A program made the position numbers and the translations under genes. Below the pieces are notes generated by a model that was not told where the DNA came from, searched no databases, and saw nothing but the letters and a program-made list of their open reading frames with translations. DNA of 15,828 nt, taken from Pseudofrankia asymbiotica. GTDB taxonomy: Bacteria; Actinomycetota; Actinomycetes; Frankiales; Frankiaceae. This document shows positions 8,501 to 15,540 of this stretch, one piece after another. Every line of letters begins with the position of its first letter. The first letter of the stretch is position 1. The stretch covers positions 302,772-318,599 of the forward strand of contig NZ_MOMC01000008.1 in assembly GCF_001983105.1 (NCBI RefSeq), given 5' to 3'.

Positions 8501-11500
8501 CCGCGGGCGACGCGAGCTGCGCCGGCTCCCAGCGGGACTCGAACAGCATGGACTCCAGCGCGACCGGCACGTCGTCGCGGTGCAGGCGGCGCAGGTAGAT
8601 CTCGTCGGCCGCCAGCAGGACGGCGCCGTCGTCGCCGACGAGGCGGACCGCGCCGACCAGACCGGCGTCGTCGGTCCCGGCCCGCGCGAGCGTCGCGTGG
8701 CAGGTCCCCTCCCGCGGCTGGGCCGCGCCGACCCACAGCCGGCCGATCCCCACCGGCAGGTAGAGGGCGCGATCGTCCTGGGCCGGCAGGAGTCCCGCGG
8801 CGGCCGCGGCGAGGGTCTGGAGGCAGGCGTCCAGCAGCGCCGGATGCGCGCGCAGCAGGGGATGCCCGGTCGCCGCGTCCGGCAGGCGGACCCGGCCGCG
8901 GGCCACGCCCAGCCCGCCGGACACGCCGCACCGTGCCTCGCTCACCCCGGCGAACGCGGGGCCGTAGCGCTGCCCGACCGCCTCGAACGCCGCGTAGACG
9001 TCAACGGGCAGCCCGTCGCCGCCGCCCAGCGCGTTCGATCCGACCGCGGGCGCGTCAGCGTCCACGCCCATGCCCACATCCACATCCGCGTCCGCGTCCG
9101 CGTCCGCGTCCGGACCAGGCTGAAGGCCGGCGTCGGGCCCGGCCAGCGCGACCGTCGCCGTCGCGCAGCGGACCCAGTGGCTCGACCTGGCCGGCCTGGT
9201 ATGGACGTCGACCGTGCCGCCGGAATCGGTCACGCGCAGCGAGACGGTGATCGTCGTCCGGTCGGCCAGCGGCACGATCCGGTGGATCTCCAGGTCGCTG
9301 ACCTCGACGTCGGGCGAGCCGAACACGGCCGTGGCCGCGGCCAGGGCGATCTCGGCGTGCGCCGCGCCCGGCAGCACCGGGGCGCCGTGCACCGTGTGGT
9401 CGGCGAGCCACCCCACGGCGGCGGTCCCGACGTCCGCGCTCCACAGGTGCCGGCCGCCTTCGGGCAGCTCCACGCGCTGCCCGAGCAGCGGATGGCCGGC
9501 ACCAGCCGCCGGCCGCCGCGCGGCGGTCGGGCGAAACCAGTAGCGCTGGCGGTCCCACGCGGCCGTGGGCGGCTCGGGGGCCCGCCTCGTCGGCGCGGGG
9601 CCCGCGGTCTCGCGGGACAGGGCGGCCCGCGCGCCGGCGTCCCCGCCGGCCAGGGCGAGCCGGGCCAGGTTGGCTCGGAACGTCAGCCGGTCATCGGTGC
9701 CGCGCCGCAGCGTTCCGGCGACCGTGACGCGCGCCGCCCCGAGGGTCTGGCGCACCGCCCGGGCGCCGATCGGGTGCGGGGAGACCTCCAGGAACGTGGC
9801 GTGGCCGTCGGCGCCGGCTGCCGCCAGGGCGTGGGCGAAGCGGACCGGCCGCCGGGCGTTGGCCGCCCAGTAGGCGGCGTCGAAGGCGGGCGGCTCCCGC
9901 GGGTCGTCCAGGGTGGTGCCGTAGAAGGCCACGGACGGCGGCCGACCGGTGATGTCGGACAGCTCACCGGTCAGCTCGGCGAGCAGGACGTCGACCGCGC
10001 TCGAGTGGGCGCCCCCGGGAATGGGCATCGGGAACACGGGGCGGCCCATCGCCTCGAGCCGCGCGCACAGCGCCCGCAGCTGCGTCGGGTCCCCGCCGAC
10101 CGCGCGCTGCGTGGGGCTGGTGTGGACGGCGACCGCGACGTCCGGGAAGTGGGGGGCGATCGTGTCCCACTCGGCGTCGGACAGCTCGACCATGGCCAGC
10201 TCGCCGCCGTCCCCGTGCTCCAGTGACGCGAGCAGCCGGGCCCGGGTGGCCATGACGCGCACGCCGCTGTCGAGGTCGAGCGCGCCCGACACCACCGCCG
10301 CGGACACCTCGCCCATCGAGAACCCGAGGACGGCCGCGGGTTCCAGCCCACGCGCGCGCCACAGCCGGGCCAGGGCGACCTGCGTCCCGAACAGCACCAG
10401 CTGGGTCGCCTCGAGCCCCTCGAACGGGGTGTCGCCGGTCAGGGCGGCCCGCAGCGAGCGGCCCGTGCGGCGGCGCAGGACGGGCTCGACCCAGTCCACG
10501 GCGACGGCGAAGTCCGGCTCGGCCGCCAGCAGCCGCCGGCCCATGCCCGCCCACTGCGAGCCCTGGCCCGAGAAGACCCAGACGGTGCCCGGCGCCCCGC
10601 CCCGCGCTGGGCACCGCCCCGGCGCGGCCGGGGCCACGACGGTCGCGGTGTCGACCTCGTCCGCGAGCGCCGTCAGGGCGTCGGCGAGCTCGCCGCGGGT
10701 CCGGCCGACGACGGCCGCGCTCACCGGCGCGTCGTAGGAGTGCCGGCGGGCCAGGATCGCGGCGACGTCCGCCGGCCGCGCGATCCGCCCGGCCGGCTCG
10801 TCGAGCCAGGCGGCGAGCCGGCCGGCCTGCCGCCGGAGCCTGGCCGGGTTCGCGCCGGACAGCAGCAGGGTTCTCACCGGGTCGGTCGCGGGGTCGTCCG
10901 GCGTCGGGGCGTCAGCGGGGGTCCGCCCGTCGGCGGCCCATTCCTGGAGGACGACGTGGGCGTTGGTCCCGCCGAAACCGAAGCCCGAGACGCCGGCCTG
11001 GGCCGGCCGCCCGGCGACGCGGGGCCACGGGCGGGGCTCGGTGACGACCCGCAGCCCGGCCTCGTCGAAGCGGATGTGCGGGCTCGGCGCGTCGAAGTGC
11101 AGGCTGGCCGGGATCATCCCGTGCGTCAGGCCGAGCGCGACCTTGATGAGGCCGGTGATGCCGGCCGCCGCCTCCAGGTGGCCGATGTTGGTCTTGACCG
11201 ACCCGATCAGCAGCGGACGGTCGGCCTTGCGCCCGGCGCCGGCGCCGACGACCGCGCCGAGAGCGGCCGCCTCGATCGGGTCGCCCAGCGGCGTTCCCGT
11301 CCCGTGCGCCTCGACGTAGTCGACCTCGGCCGGGTCGACGCCGGCCGCCTGGTAGGCCGCGCGCAGGACCGCCTCCTGCGCGCGCGGGTTCGGCGCGGTG
11401 ATGCCGTTGGAGCGTCCGTCGGAGTTCACCGCCGAGCCGCGGATGACGGCCCAGATCCGGTCGCCGTCGCTCCGCGCGTCGGACAGCCTCTTGAGGACGA

Positions 11501-12596
11501 TCGCGCCGCAGCCCTCGCCGCGCGCTATCCCGTCGGCGGACGCCGCGAACGCCTTGCAGTGCCCGTCCGGGGCCAGCAGCCCGGCCGACGCGAAGGCGGC
11601 CGAGACCGCCGGGGCGAGCAGCAGGTTGACCCCGCCGGCGATCGCCACGGCGCTCTCCCCCGCCCGCAGGCTCGCGCAGGCCGTGTGCACCGCGACGAGT
11701 GACGACGAACAGGCGGTGTCGAGGGCGATCGACGGGCCGCGCAGGTCCAGCGTATAGGAGATCCGGTTGGCGGCGAGCGACATGGCCGCGCCGGTGGATG
11801 TGTGGGCCTCGACGCGGCTCAGGTCCGACGCCGTGAGATGGGCGTACTCGACCAGGCTCAGGCCGACGAACACGCCGGTCGACGTGCCGCGCAACGACTC
11901 CGGCGGGACGCCGGCGTTCTCCAGCGCCTCCCACACGACCTCGAGGAGCAGCCGGTGCTGGGGGTCCACCAGCTCGGCCTCGCGCGGCGCGATACCGAAG
12001 AATCCCGGGTCGAAGCCGGCGACGTCGTCGAGGAAGCCGCCGAGACGGCTCAGGCCCGCCAGCGCCAGTGCCGACGCGGATCCCGGGGCGACGAAGGGCT
12101 CCCACCTGTCGGCCGGCACCTCGCGAATGCCGTCGCCGCCGCGGGTGAGGAAGTCCCAGAACGCCTCCGGGTCGGCCGAGCCGCCGGGCAGCCGGCAGCC
12201 CATGCCGACGATGGCCACCGGCTCGGCGCTCGGGACCGCCGCCGCGTGGCGCCCGGAGTCGCCCACGCCGTCGCCGCCCACGCCGTCGCCGCCCACGCCG
12301 TAGTGACCGCCGGCGCCGGCGCCGGCGCTGGCGCTGGCGCCGGCACCGAGCGCCGCCAGCCGCGCGGCGATGGCGGCCACGGTCGGGTTCTCCCAGACCA
12401 GCGTGGCGGGAAGGGCCATGTCGAGCAGGTCCTCCAGCTCGCCGGCCAACGCGACCGCGTCGCGGGACGCGAGCCCCAGCTCGCCGAGCGGCTGGAACTC
12501 GCCGACCGCCTCGGCCTGCACGCCGAGCAGGCGGGCGACCTCGCGGGTCAGCCAGGCCCGCAGCTCCGCCTCGGTCAGTTCGCGTCGTCCCGTCAC
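5508..12596 (-). CDS. Type I polyketide synthase, ACP-KS-AT-DH-KR-ACP-(dead carrier)-TE
   Basis: A 2362-residue cytoplasmic synthase. Domains by residue: ACP1 about 5-85 (ELGLASRDAV, Ser44), which resembles the Pks13 N-terminal carrier (ELGLSSRDAV); KS 126-550 (DTACSSSL with Cys296, HGTGT with His431, NIGHLE with His473); AT 673-960 (GQGSQW, GFSMGE with Ser760, GGAH with His864, Arg785 for the extender carboxylate); DH 1035-1335 (HTVHGAPVLP with His1067, HPALLD with Asp1256); KR 1590-1780 (TGGLGGLG, Lys1706, Ser1730, Tyr1743, Asn1747; Asp1688 and no A-type Trp suggest B-type); ACP2 1872-1950 (GLDSL, Ser1911); dead carrier 1992-2075; TE 2100-2355 (GGWSFGG with Ser2169, Asp2196, His2335). There is no ER. 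One reducing cycle would give a 2-enoyl chain. The GTG start at 12596 overlaps the ligase TGA (GTGA) and has GGGGAG 6 bases upstream. The same frame stays open 142 codons further upstream, but that part is only a shadow of the ligase gene. Flexible linkers carry short tandem repeats. Confidence 0.95.
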   Translation of the reverse strand: MTGRRELTEAELRAWLTREVARLLGVQAEAVGEFQPLGELGLASRDAVALAGELEDLLDMALPATLVWENPTVAAIAARLAALGAGASASAGAGAGGHYGVGGDGVGGDGVGDSGRHAAAVPSAEPVAIVGMGCRLPGGSADPEAFWDFLTRGGDGIREVPADRWEPFVAPGSASALALAGLSRLGGFLDDVAGFDPGFFGIAPREAELVDPQHRLLLEVVWEALENAGVPPESLRGTSTGVFVGLSLVEYAHLTASDLSRVEAHTSTGAAMSLAANRISYTLDLRGPSIALDTACSSSLVAVHTACASLRAGESAVAIAGGVNLLLAPAVSAAFASAGLLAPDGHCKAFAASADGIARGEGCGAIVLKRLSDARSDGDRIWAVIRGSAVNSDGRSNGITAPNPRAQEAVLRAAYQAAGVDPAEVDYVEAHGTGTPLGDPIEAAALGAVVGAGAGRKADRPLLIGSVKTNIGHLEAAAGITGLIKVALGLTHGMIPASLHFDAPSPHIRFDEAGLRVVTEPRPWPRVAGRPAQAGVSGFGFGGTNAHVVLQEWAADGRTPADAPTPDDPATDPVRTLLLSGANPARLRRQAGRLAAWLDEPAGRIARPADVAAILARRHSYDAPVSAAVVGRTRGELADALTALADEVDTATVVAPAAPGRCPARGGAPGTVWVFSGQGSQWAGMGRRLLAAEPDFAVAVDWVEPVLRRRTGRSLRAALTGDTPFEGLEATQLVLFGTQVALARLWRARGLEPAAVLGFSMGEVSAAVVSGALDLDSGVRVMATRARLLASLEHGDGGELAMVELSDAEWDTIAPHFPDVAVAVHTSPTQRAVGGDPTQLRALCARLEAMGRPVFPMPIPGGAHSSAVDVLLAELTGELSDITGRPPSVAFYGTTLDDPREPPAFDAAYWAANARRPVRFAHALAAAGADGHATFLEVSPHPIGARAVRQTLGAARVTVAGTLRRGTDDRLTFRANLARLALAGGDAGARAALSRETAGPAPTRRAPEPPTAAWDRQRYWFRPTAARRPAAGAGHPLLGQRVELPEGGRHLWSADVGTAAVGWLADHTVHGAPVLPGAAHAEIALAAATAVFGSPDVEVSDLEIHRIVPLADRTTITVSLRVTDSGGTVDVHTRPARSSHWVRCATATVALAGPDAGLQPGPDADADADADVDVGMGVDADAPAVGSNALGGGDGLPVDVYAAFEAVGQRYGPAFAGVSEARCGVSGGLGVARGRVRLPDAATGHPLLRAHPALLDACLQTLAAAAAGLLPAQDDRALYLPVGIGRLWVGAAQPREGTCHATLARAGTDDAGLVGAVRLVGDDGAVLLAADEIYLRRLHRDDVPVALESMLFESRWEPAQLASPAAGDGLPDSGAGRREDSVWVVVTPMPPDEGLAARLVARLGEAHGTVVTLALDDAPALAAALAVRAARGDAAGILLLVPDDAAPAETHKDDAPAPAAGVPGLVTEASALVAGAAALARAVLEAGFAWPPRLWLVSRGAAVAGAGEAGRPGPASLRGLVRVLAFEHPLLRATLVDLDPAGDPLPDLLAELAADAADDEVAWRGGRRLVGRLARAALAAAPAARPAGRKLVRPEAYVVTGGLGGLGLTLAGRLADGGAARLVLGGRRRPSADVEAALARLRAGGRTDVVVLRGDIGRPGTAERLVAAATAGGTRLAGVAHAAGTLVDQALLTLDRDSLERVWAPKVTGTWLLHQATEHLDPDWWLVFSSAAGLLGSPGQASYAAANAWMDAFTRWRRATGRPATSIQWGAWSQVGRAAGTTNPLLEPLSPAAGLEALEAVLASGRDVTGVTRLSPERAIRLLPEIAGAAYFGPLLAEAGPGDGARDGARDGAGDDGWPGAAALRSADPVVARGMLAARLRTRVAQIMGFPPDRAGLVDPDVPLTELGLDSLMAVRARGAVESDVDVVLPVRLLLRGASLADVERHVAAELGLPEAVAGDGRVDGDGWADGGRDGGGPRRAAAAARGRGYYIPPRDPTERWLVVLWEEALGRSPIGVTDDLATAGRDGEPPGRAVAAVVAAVADRLGADAAPGAGPLLAAGTVERMANLLRERLEGNGGNPLRVLRAAGPGTGGERPGGDGQRPLFLFHPAGGPTSVYHALVSRLPAGPPVYGLERLDDLRDVETKADRYLEIIREVAPAGPYRLGGWSFGGVLAYEAARRLVAAGETVEVVAMIDSILPLPVASGDARELVVERFRRFAAYVSETYHVDLDLPYDELADLDEDAQVERLGRLLASSAIAMTPGVLEHQRTSYADARIAERYQPRPYGGRVVLFRAASAHRVTVALDPRYDRAEAALGWDSYCSDLDVVVVPGDHTSVIDPPAVGLIADHLGVVLAGPRPAG
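6372..6623 (-). other. Inactivated third carrier-protein domain inside the synthase
   Basis: Residues 1992-2075 of the synthase begin with PPRDPTERWLVVLWEEALG and continue with IGVTDD, the usual opening of an NRPS/PKS carrier domain ('PRDPLE..L..IWEEVLG...VGVTDDFF'). Where carriers have FFDLGGDSLLAV this one has LATAGRDGEPPG. The length is the same, but the phosphopantetheine serine is Gly2028 and the residues around it have changed. The domain then ends with TVERMANLLRERL, the usual last helix. It cannot carry a 4'-phosphopantetheine arm at the normal position and is probably a relic or a spacer before the TE domain. Confidence 0.7.
7041..7074. repeat. 12-bp tandem repeat in the KR-ACP2 linker
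   Basis: The unit GCCGTCCCGCGC occurs at 7041-7052 and 7053-7064, with a partial copy at 7065-7074. It codes the repeated DGAR (DGARDGARDGAG, about residues 1843-1854) in the linker before the second carrier domain. Confidence 0.8.
9077..9112. repeat. 6-bp tandem repeat inside the DH region
   Basis: About six copies of a hexamer of the type CGCGTC or CACATC, coding alternating Ala/Val-Asp (ADADADADVDV) at synthase residues 1163-1173. The tract sits between the two halves of the DH double hotdog, before the second half that holds Asp1256. It keeps the reading frame. Confidence 0.8.
12261..12302. repeat. 15-bp tandem repeat in the ACP1-KS linker
   Basis: The unit GCCCACGCCGTCGCC is repeated 2.8 times (12261-12275, 12276-12290, 12291-12302). 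It encodes the VGGDG repeats at synthase residues 99-112. A hexamer-like GCC/GGC run coding GASASAGAGAG follows at about 12309-12347. Both lie in the flexible linker between the first carrier and the KS, so a change of copy number would keep the frame and probably be tolerated. Confidence 0.85.
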
Positions 12597-14479
12597 GACG
12601 CGCTCCCCACCCGCGAGAACCCGCCGGCCAGGTAACGCTGCCGGCTGGCGCGCCGCGCGATCTTCCCGCTGGTGGTACGCGGGACGGAGCCAGGCCTGGT
12701 GAGCACGACGTCGTGAACCGCCAGGCCGTGGCGATCGGAGACCGCGCCGCGGACCGCCTGCTCGACGGTCGCCGGGTCCCAGCCCCCGTCCAGGGCCCGC
12801 CGGGAGATCTCCGCGACCACGACGACCCGTTCGCCGTCGTCGCCGGGCACGGAGAAGGCGGCGGTGCGGTGACGGCCCAACGCCTCGTGCACGTCCTCGA
12901 CGGCCGCCTCCACGTCCTGCGGGTAGTGGTTGCGGCCGTCGATGACGATCACATCCTTCAACCGGCCGGTGACGAACAGCTCCCCGCCGTCGAGGACGCC
13001 CAGGTCGCCGGTGCGCAGCCACGGGCCCACCGGCCGGTCGCCGGCCCGCTCGCCCACGGTGGCGCCGCGGCCCGGCGTGGCCGGGCCGCCCAGGTCGGGG
13101 GCGAGCAGCTGCCCGAACGTCGTCCTGGACAGCTCGGGGTTACGCCAGTACCCATGGGCGACGTTGGGCCCGTGGACCCAGATCTCCCCGACCATCCCGT
13201 CCGGGAGCACCCGCGACGTCGCGGGGTCCACGATCGCGACCAGCTGCCCGACCGGGCGGCCGCACGAGACCAGGCCGTGGGGCTCTCCCGGCGGCTCGCC
13301 CGCGCGGCCGCTCCTGGACGCCGGCATCACCTGGCCGGCTCCGAGCCACTCCTGGTCGACCTGGAGGACCCGGGCCGCGGCGGGCTCGGCGGACCCGCAC
13401 ACGTACACCGTCGCCTCCGCGAGGCCGTACGAGGGCCGGATGACCTCCGGGCGAAGCCCCTGGGGACCGAACCTGCGGGCGAAGCGGTCGAGGGTGCGGG
13501 GCTGGACCGGCTCCGCACCGTTGACCATCGTCGCGACATCACCCAGCCAGAGGCCGGCGGCGTCCTCGGCCGAGATCCGGCTGGCGCAGAAGTCGAAGGC
13601 GAAGTTCGGGGCGAACGTGGCCGCGCCCGGGCTGGACGACAGGAGCCGCAGCCATCGGACGGGTTTGGTGAGAAAGGCGCCCGGGTCCATGAACACGGCG
13701 GGGTAGCCGCCGGCGACACAGCCCCCGACGACGAGGACCAGCCCCATGTCGTGGAACAGCGGCAGCCAGCTGACCAGGGTCAGCCCGGCGCGGCCGTCGA
13801 AGTAGGCGGCGGCGGCCTGGGCCGCGTTGGCGGCGATGTTGCCGTGGGAGATCAGCACGCCGGCCGGCGACCGTGTGGAGCCGGAGGTGTACTGCAGGTA
13901 GGCAAGGTCCTCCGCGCGAAGCGCGACCGGCGGCGCCTGGCCGACCGTCCGGGCGGGGCCGCGGGTACCGGCGTCCGCCGTCCCGTCCAGACCGGGCTCG
14001 TCGATGACGACGACGCCGGCCGTCCGGCGCCGCGCCTCCAGGAACGCGCGCACCGACGGCAGCGCCGCCGAGGTGGTCGCGACACCCGCCGGCTCGCAGT
14101 CGGCGAAGACGGCGTCCAGCCGCCCGGAGTGCCCGGGCAGGTCGGGGGGGAACAGCGGGACGGCGATGATGCCGGCCCGCAGCGCGCCGAGGAACGCCAC
14201 CACATAGTCGAGGCCCTGCGGGGCGACGATCGCCAGCCGGGATCCCCGCCGCTGGCGGGCGGCGATCCGGGCCGAGAACGCGCAGACTCGGCCGAATAAC
14301 TGTTCGTAGGTCAACGATGTGGCGGTTCCGGACCGGTCGACGGCGTAGTCGACGAAGGTGAGCGCAATACGGGCCGGTTCTTCTCGAGCACGTACGGCCA
14401 GCTGTTCGGGCAGCGGGACGAGCACAGCGTCGTCCACGGTCACCCGACCGCCGTTCGGAGCCATGTGAACCCTAGACAT
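12593..14479 (-). CDS. Fatty acyl-AMP ligase (FAAL, FadD32-like)
   Basis: A 628-residue enzyme of the adenylate-forming superfamily. FAALs turn free fatty acids into acyl-AMP and hand them to a carrier protein of a partner synthase rather than to CoA. Motifs: QYTSGSTRSPAG (196-207), the P-loop in the FAAL form; WLPLFHDMGL (238-247); YGLAEATVYV (351-360); LRTGDLG (488-494); and RTTSGKIARRASRQRYL (601-617) with catalytic Lys606. The insertion region between the two lobes (about 437-485, GYWRNPELSRTTF) fits FAAL rather than FACL. The ATG at 14479 is chosen because GGAGG (14486-14490) lies 6 bases upstream; the open frame to 14584 has no such site. The stop overlaps the synthase start by four bases, and the synthase begins with a carrier domain, so this ligase most likely primes it. 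Chain length cannot be read from the sequence. The long leader upstream may hold the operon promoter. Confidence 0.94.
   Translation of the reverse strand: MSRVHMAPNGGRVTVDDAVLVPLPEQLAVRAREEPARIALTFVDYAVDRSGTATSLTYEQLFGRVCAFSARIAARQRRGSRLAIVAPQGLDYVVAFLGALRAGIIAVPLFPPDLPGHSGRLDAVFADCEPAGVATTSAALPSVRAFLEARRRTAGVVVIDEPGLDGTADAGTRGPARTVGQAPPVALRAEDLAYLQYTSGSTRSPAGVLISHGNIAANAAQAAAAYFDGRAGLTLVSWLPLFHDMGLVLVVGGCVAGGYPAVFMDPGAFLTKPVRWLRLLSSSPGAATFAPNFAFDFCASRISAEDAAGLWLGDVATMVNGAEPVQPRTLDRFARRFGPQGLRPEVIRPSYGLAEATVYVCGSAEPAAARVLQVDQEWLGAGQVMPASRSGRAGEPPGEPHGLVSCGRPVGQLVAIVDPATSRVLPDGMVGEIWVHGPNVAHGYWRNPELSRTTFGQLLAPDLGGPATPGRGATVGERAGDRPVGPWLRTGDLGVLDGGELFVTGRLKDVIVIDGRNHYPQDVEAAVEDVHEALGRHRTAAFSVPGDDGERVVVVAEISRRALDGGWDPATVEQAVRGAVSDRHGLAVHDVVLTRPGSVPRTTSGKIARRASRQRYLAGGFSRVGSAS
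12603..12608 (-). promoter_or_regulatory. Ribosome binding site fixing the GTG start of the polyketide synthase
   Basis: On the minus strand GGGGAG lies 6 bases before GTG (12594-12596), inside the last codons of the ligase gene. GTG and the ligase TGA share the four bases GTGA (12593-12596). Together these support the short N-terminus, which begins directly with the carrier domain, and suggest translational coupling. Confidence 0.8.
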
Positions 14480-14485
14480 TCCCGT

Positions 14486-14490
14486 CCTCC
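14486..14490 (-). promoter_or_regulatory. Ribosome binding site fixing the ATG start of the acyl-AMP ligase
   Basis: A GGAGG on the minus strand, 6 bases before the ATG at 14477-14479. It selects MSRVHMAPNG as the N-terminus over the longer open frame starting at 14584 and over the second ATG at 14464. Confidence 0.8.
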
Positions 14491-15311
14491 AAAGCCTGTC
14501 CAACTCGCCGGCCAGCCGTGAGACGGGGCCGGTTCGCGCTTCTCCGCATTCATGGACGTGTCGGTGCGGCGACCCGTAGCCCACGTCTCGCGTTCTTCAG
14601 AAAGGAGAGAAAGCTACCGCCTGGCGGCGACGGAAGGCGTCGATGTGGTCATCGGCAGGATTCTCGCGAGTGAGGTCGCGGTCCTCTGGTGGCGTTCCAG
14701 GGGCCGATGTGGAAGCCGCACGGAATGTGCGTCGCCGACGACGGCGTCGGGGCGGAGTTCATCCGTCCCACATTCCAGGAGTGATCACCGGGTCGTCGAG
14801 GATTCCGGCCCCGATCTGACCGGTCAGCCGGCGGATGGGCGTGGCGAGCGCGTCGGTCACACGCCGCCGCTGGTTGCCCGTGCACCATCCGGGCCGGGCG
14901 TCCGCCTGGCTGCCGGTAATCCGGGCGCGCGCGGCCGTCGGCGACATTGCCGAGGCGCGTGGTTCGCGTCCCAACGTGGTACGCGAAAGCCGGTTCCGGC
15001 CCTTGACCGGGATGCCTGCGGGCAGCGGCACGCCGTCGAGCGCGGATCGAACGCCTCGAGGCGGCACCGCGCGGTAAGCATCCGCCGCGACAAGTCGGCC
15101 GTCAACGACAAGGGAACGGCCATCATCGCGGCGATCGACGACGAGCATCGCCGAAGGACTTCAGTCGAGCGCAGAGACTGGAATGCGGAAATCGGGTCGG
15201 GCCGGCCAGATGGTCAGGATGGCACGGTCGGGCCGCCTCGCGACCGAGGTCCGATTCCGGCCATTACCCTCCTTCCTGCGCTTCTGCGCCGCCAGCCGAG
15301 GTCGGGAGCAC

Positions 15312-15345
15312 GTTTGCTGTCGCCGCCGCGGCGGCGACAGCAAAC
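15312..15345. repeat. Perfect 34-bp palindrome
   Basis: Bases 15312-15328 and 15329-15345 are exact reverse complements with no loop base between them. The arms start GTTTGCTGTCG and the centre is CCGCGG. The match stops abruptly at both ends (C at 15311, A at 15346). It lies 195 bases before the TetR-type start and 832 bases before the ligase start, so it cannot be a terminator of either flanking gene. It may be an operator, a hairpin in a long leader RNA, a terminator for an unseen transcript, or a trace of a mobile element. Confidence 0.9.
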
Positions 15346-15540
15346 AGTTGTCTCCTGAAACCAGTCGGCCGCCTCACCGGCCCCTGGGCACGGTGTCCGG
15401 TACGACTGGATTGCGCCGACTACTACCGGGTAACCTCTCCTGCCACCGGACCATAGATGGATAAAACAGGACTTAGAAGAGGTACGAGATCCCACCTTGC
15501 CGGGACACCCGAACACGGACGGTAGCAGGATAGGTACTCG

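Larger units (their letters stand above)
14480..15540. other. Long divergent intergenic region, no gene recognised
   Basis: About 1.06 kb between the divergent starts of the acyl-AMP ligase (minus) and the TetR-type gene (plus). Open frames cross it on both strands, but none gives a recognisable domain or a start with a good ribosome binding site, and base composition is less GC-rich than in the flanking genes. It should hold the promoters of both flanking units, though I cannot name a convincing -35/-10 pair. It contains the 34-bp palindrome at 15312-15345 and weaker inverted repeats (CGGCGAT/ATCGCCG at 15129-15153; CCAGTCG/CGACTGG at 15361-15409). It could be an old insertion or a decayed gene, an unannotated RNA, or a long regulatory leader. 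Confidence 0.6.

Noticed and set aside
5136..10226. Very long open frame (1696 codons) on the plus strand
   Set aside because: It lies antisense to the synthase and the start of the esterase gene, is almost all Arg/Gly/Pro/Val with no domain, and is a typical shadow of GC3-rich coding DNA.
7041..12347. CRISPR-like repeats
   Set aside because: The repeats are 6-15 bp, contiguous and in frame inside a coding sequence, with no spacers.
12597..13022. Extra 142 residues at the synthase N-terminus from an upstream ATG
   Set aside because: The translation is low-complexity and Arg-rich, lies in another frame of the ligase gene, and the GTG at 12596 has a good ribosome binding site and a GTGA overlap.
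2697..14479. A true mycolic acid biosynthesis operon
   Set aside because: The synthase has DH and KR domains that Pks13 lacks, and no AccD4-like carboxylase gene or mycolate reductase gene is visible, so only an analogous system can be argued.
14480..14584. Ligase start at the ATG at 14584
   Set aside because: No ribosome binding site, whereas the ATG at 14479 has GGAGG at 6-base spacing, and the family usually begins close to that point.
14552..15358. Plus-strand open frame of 268 codons between the divergent genes
   Set aside because: No recognisable domain, no ribosome binding site and unlike-protein composition; it also runs through the palindrome.
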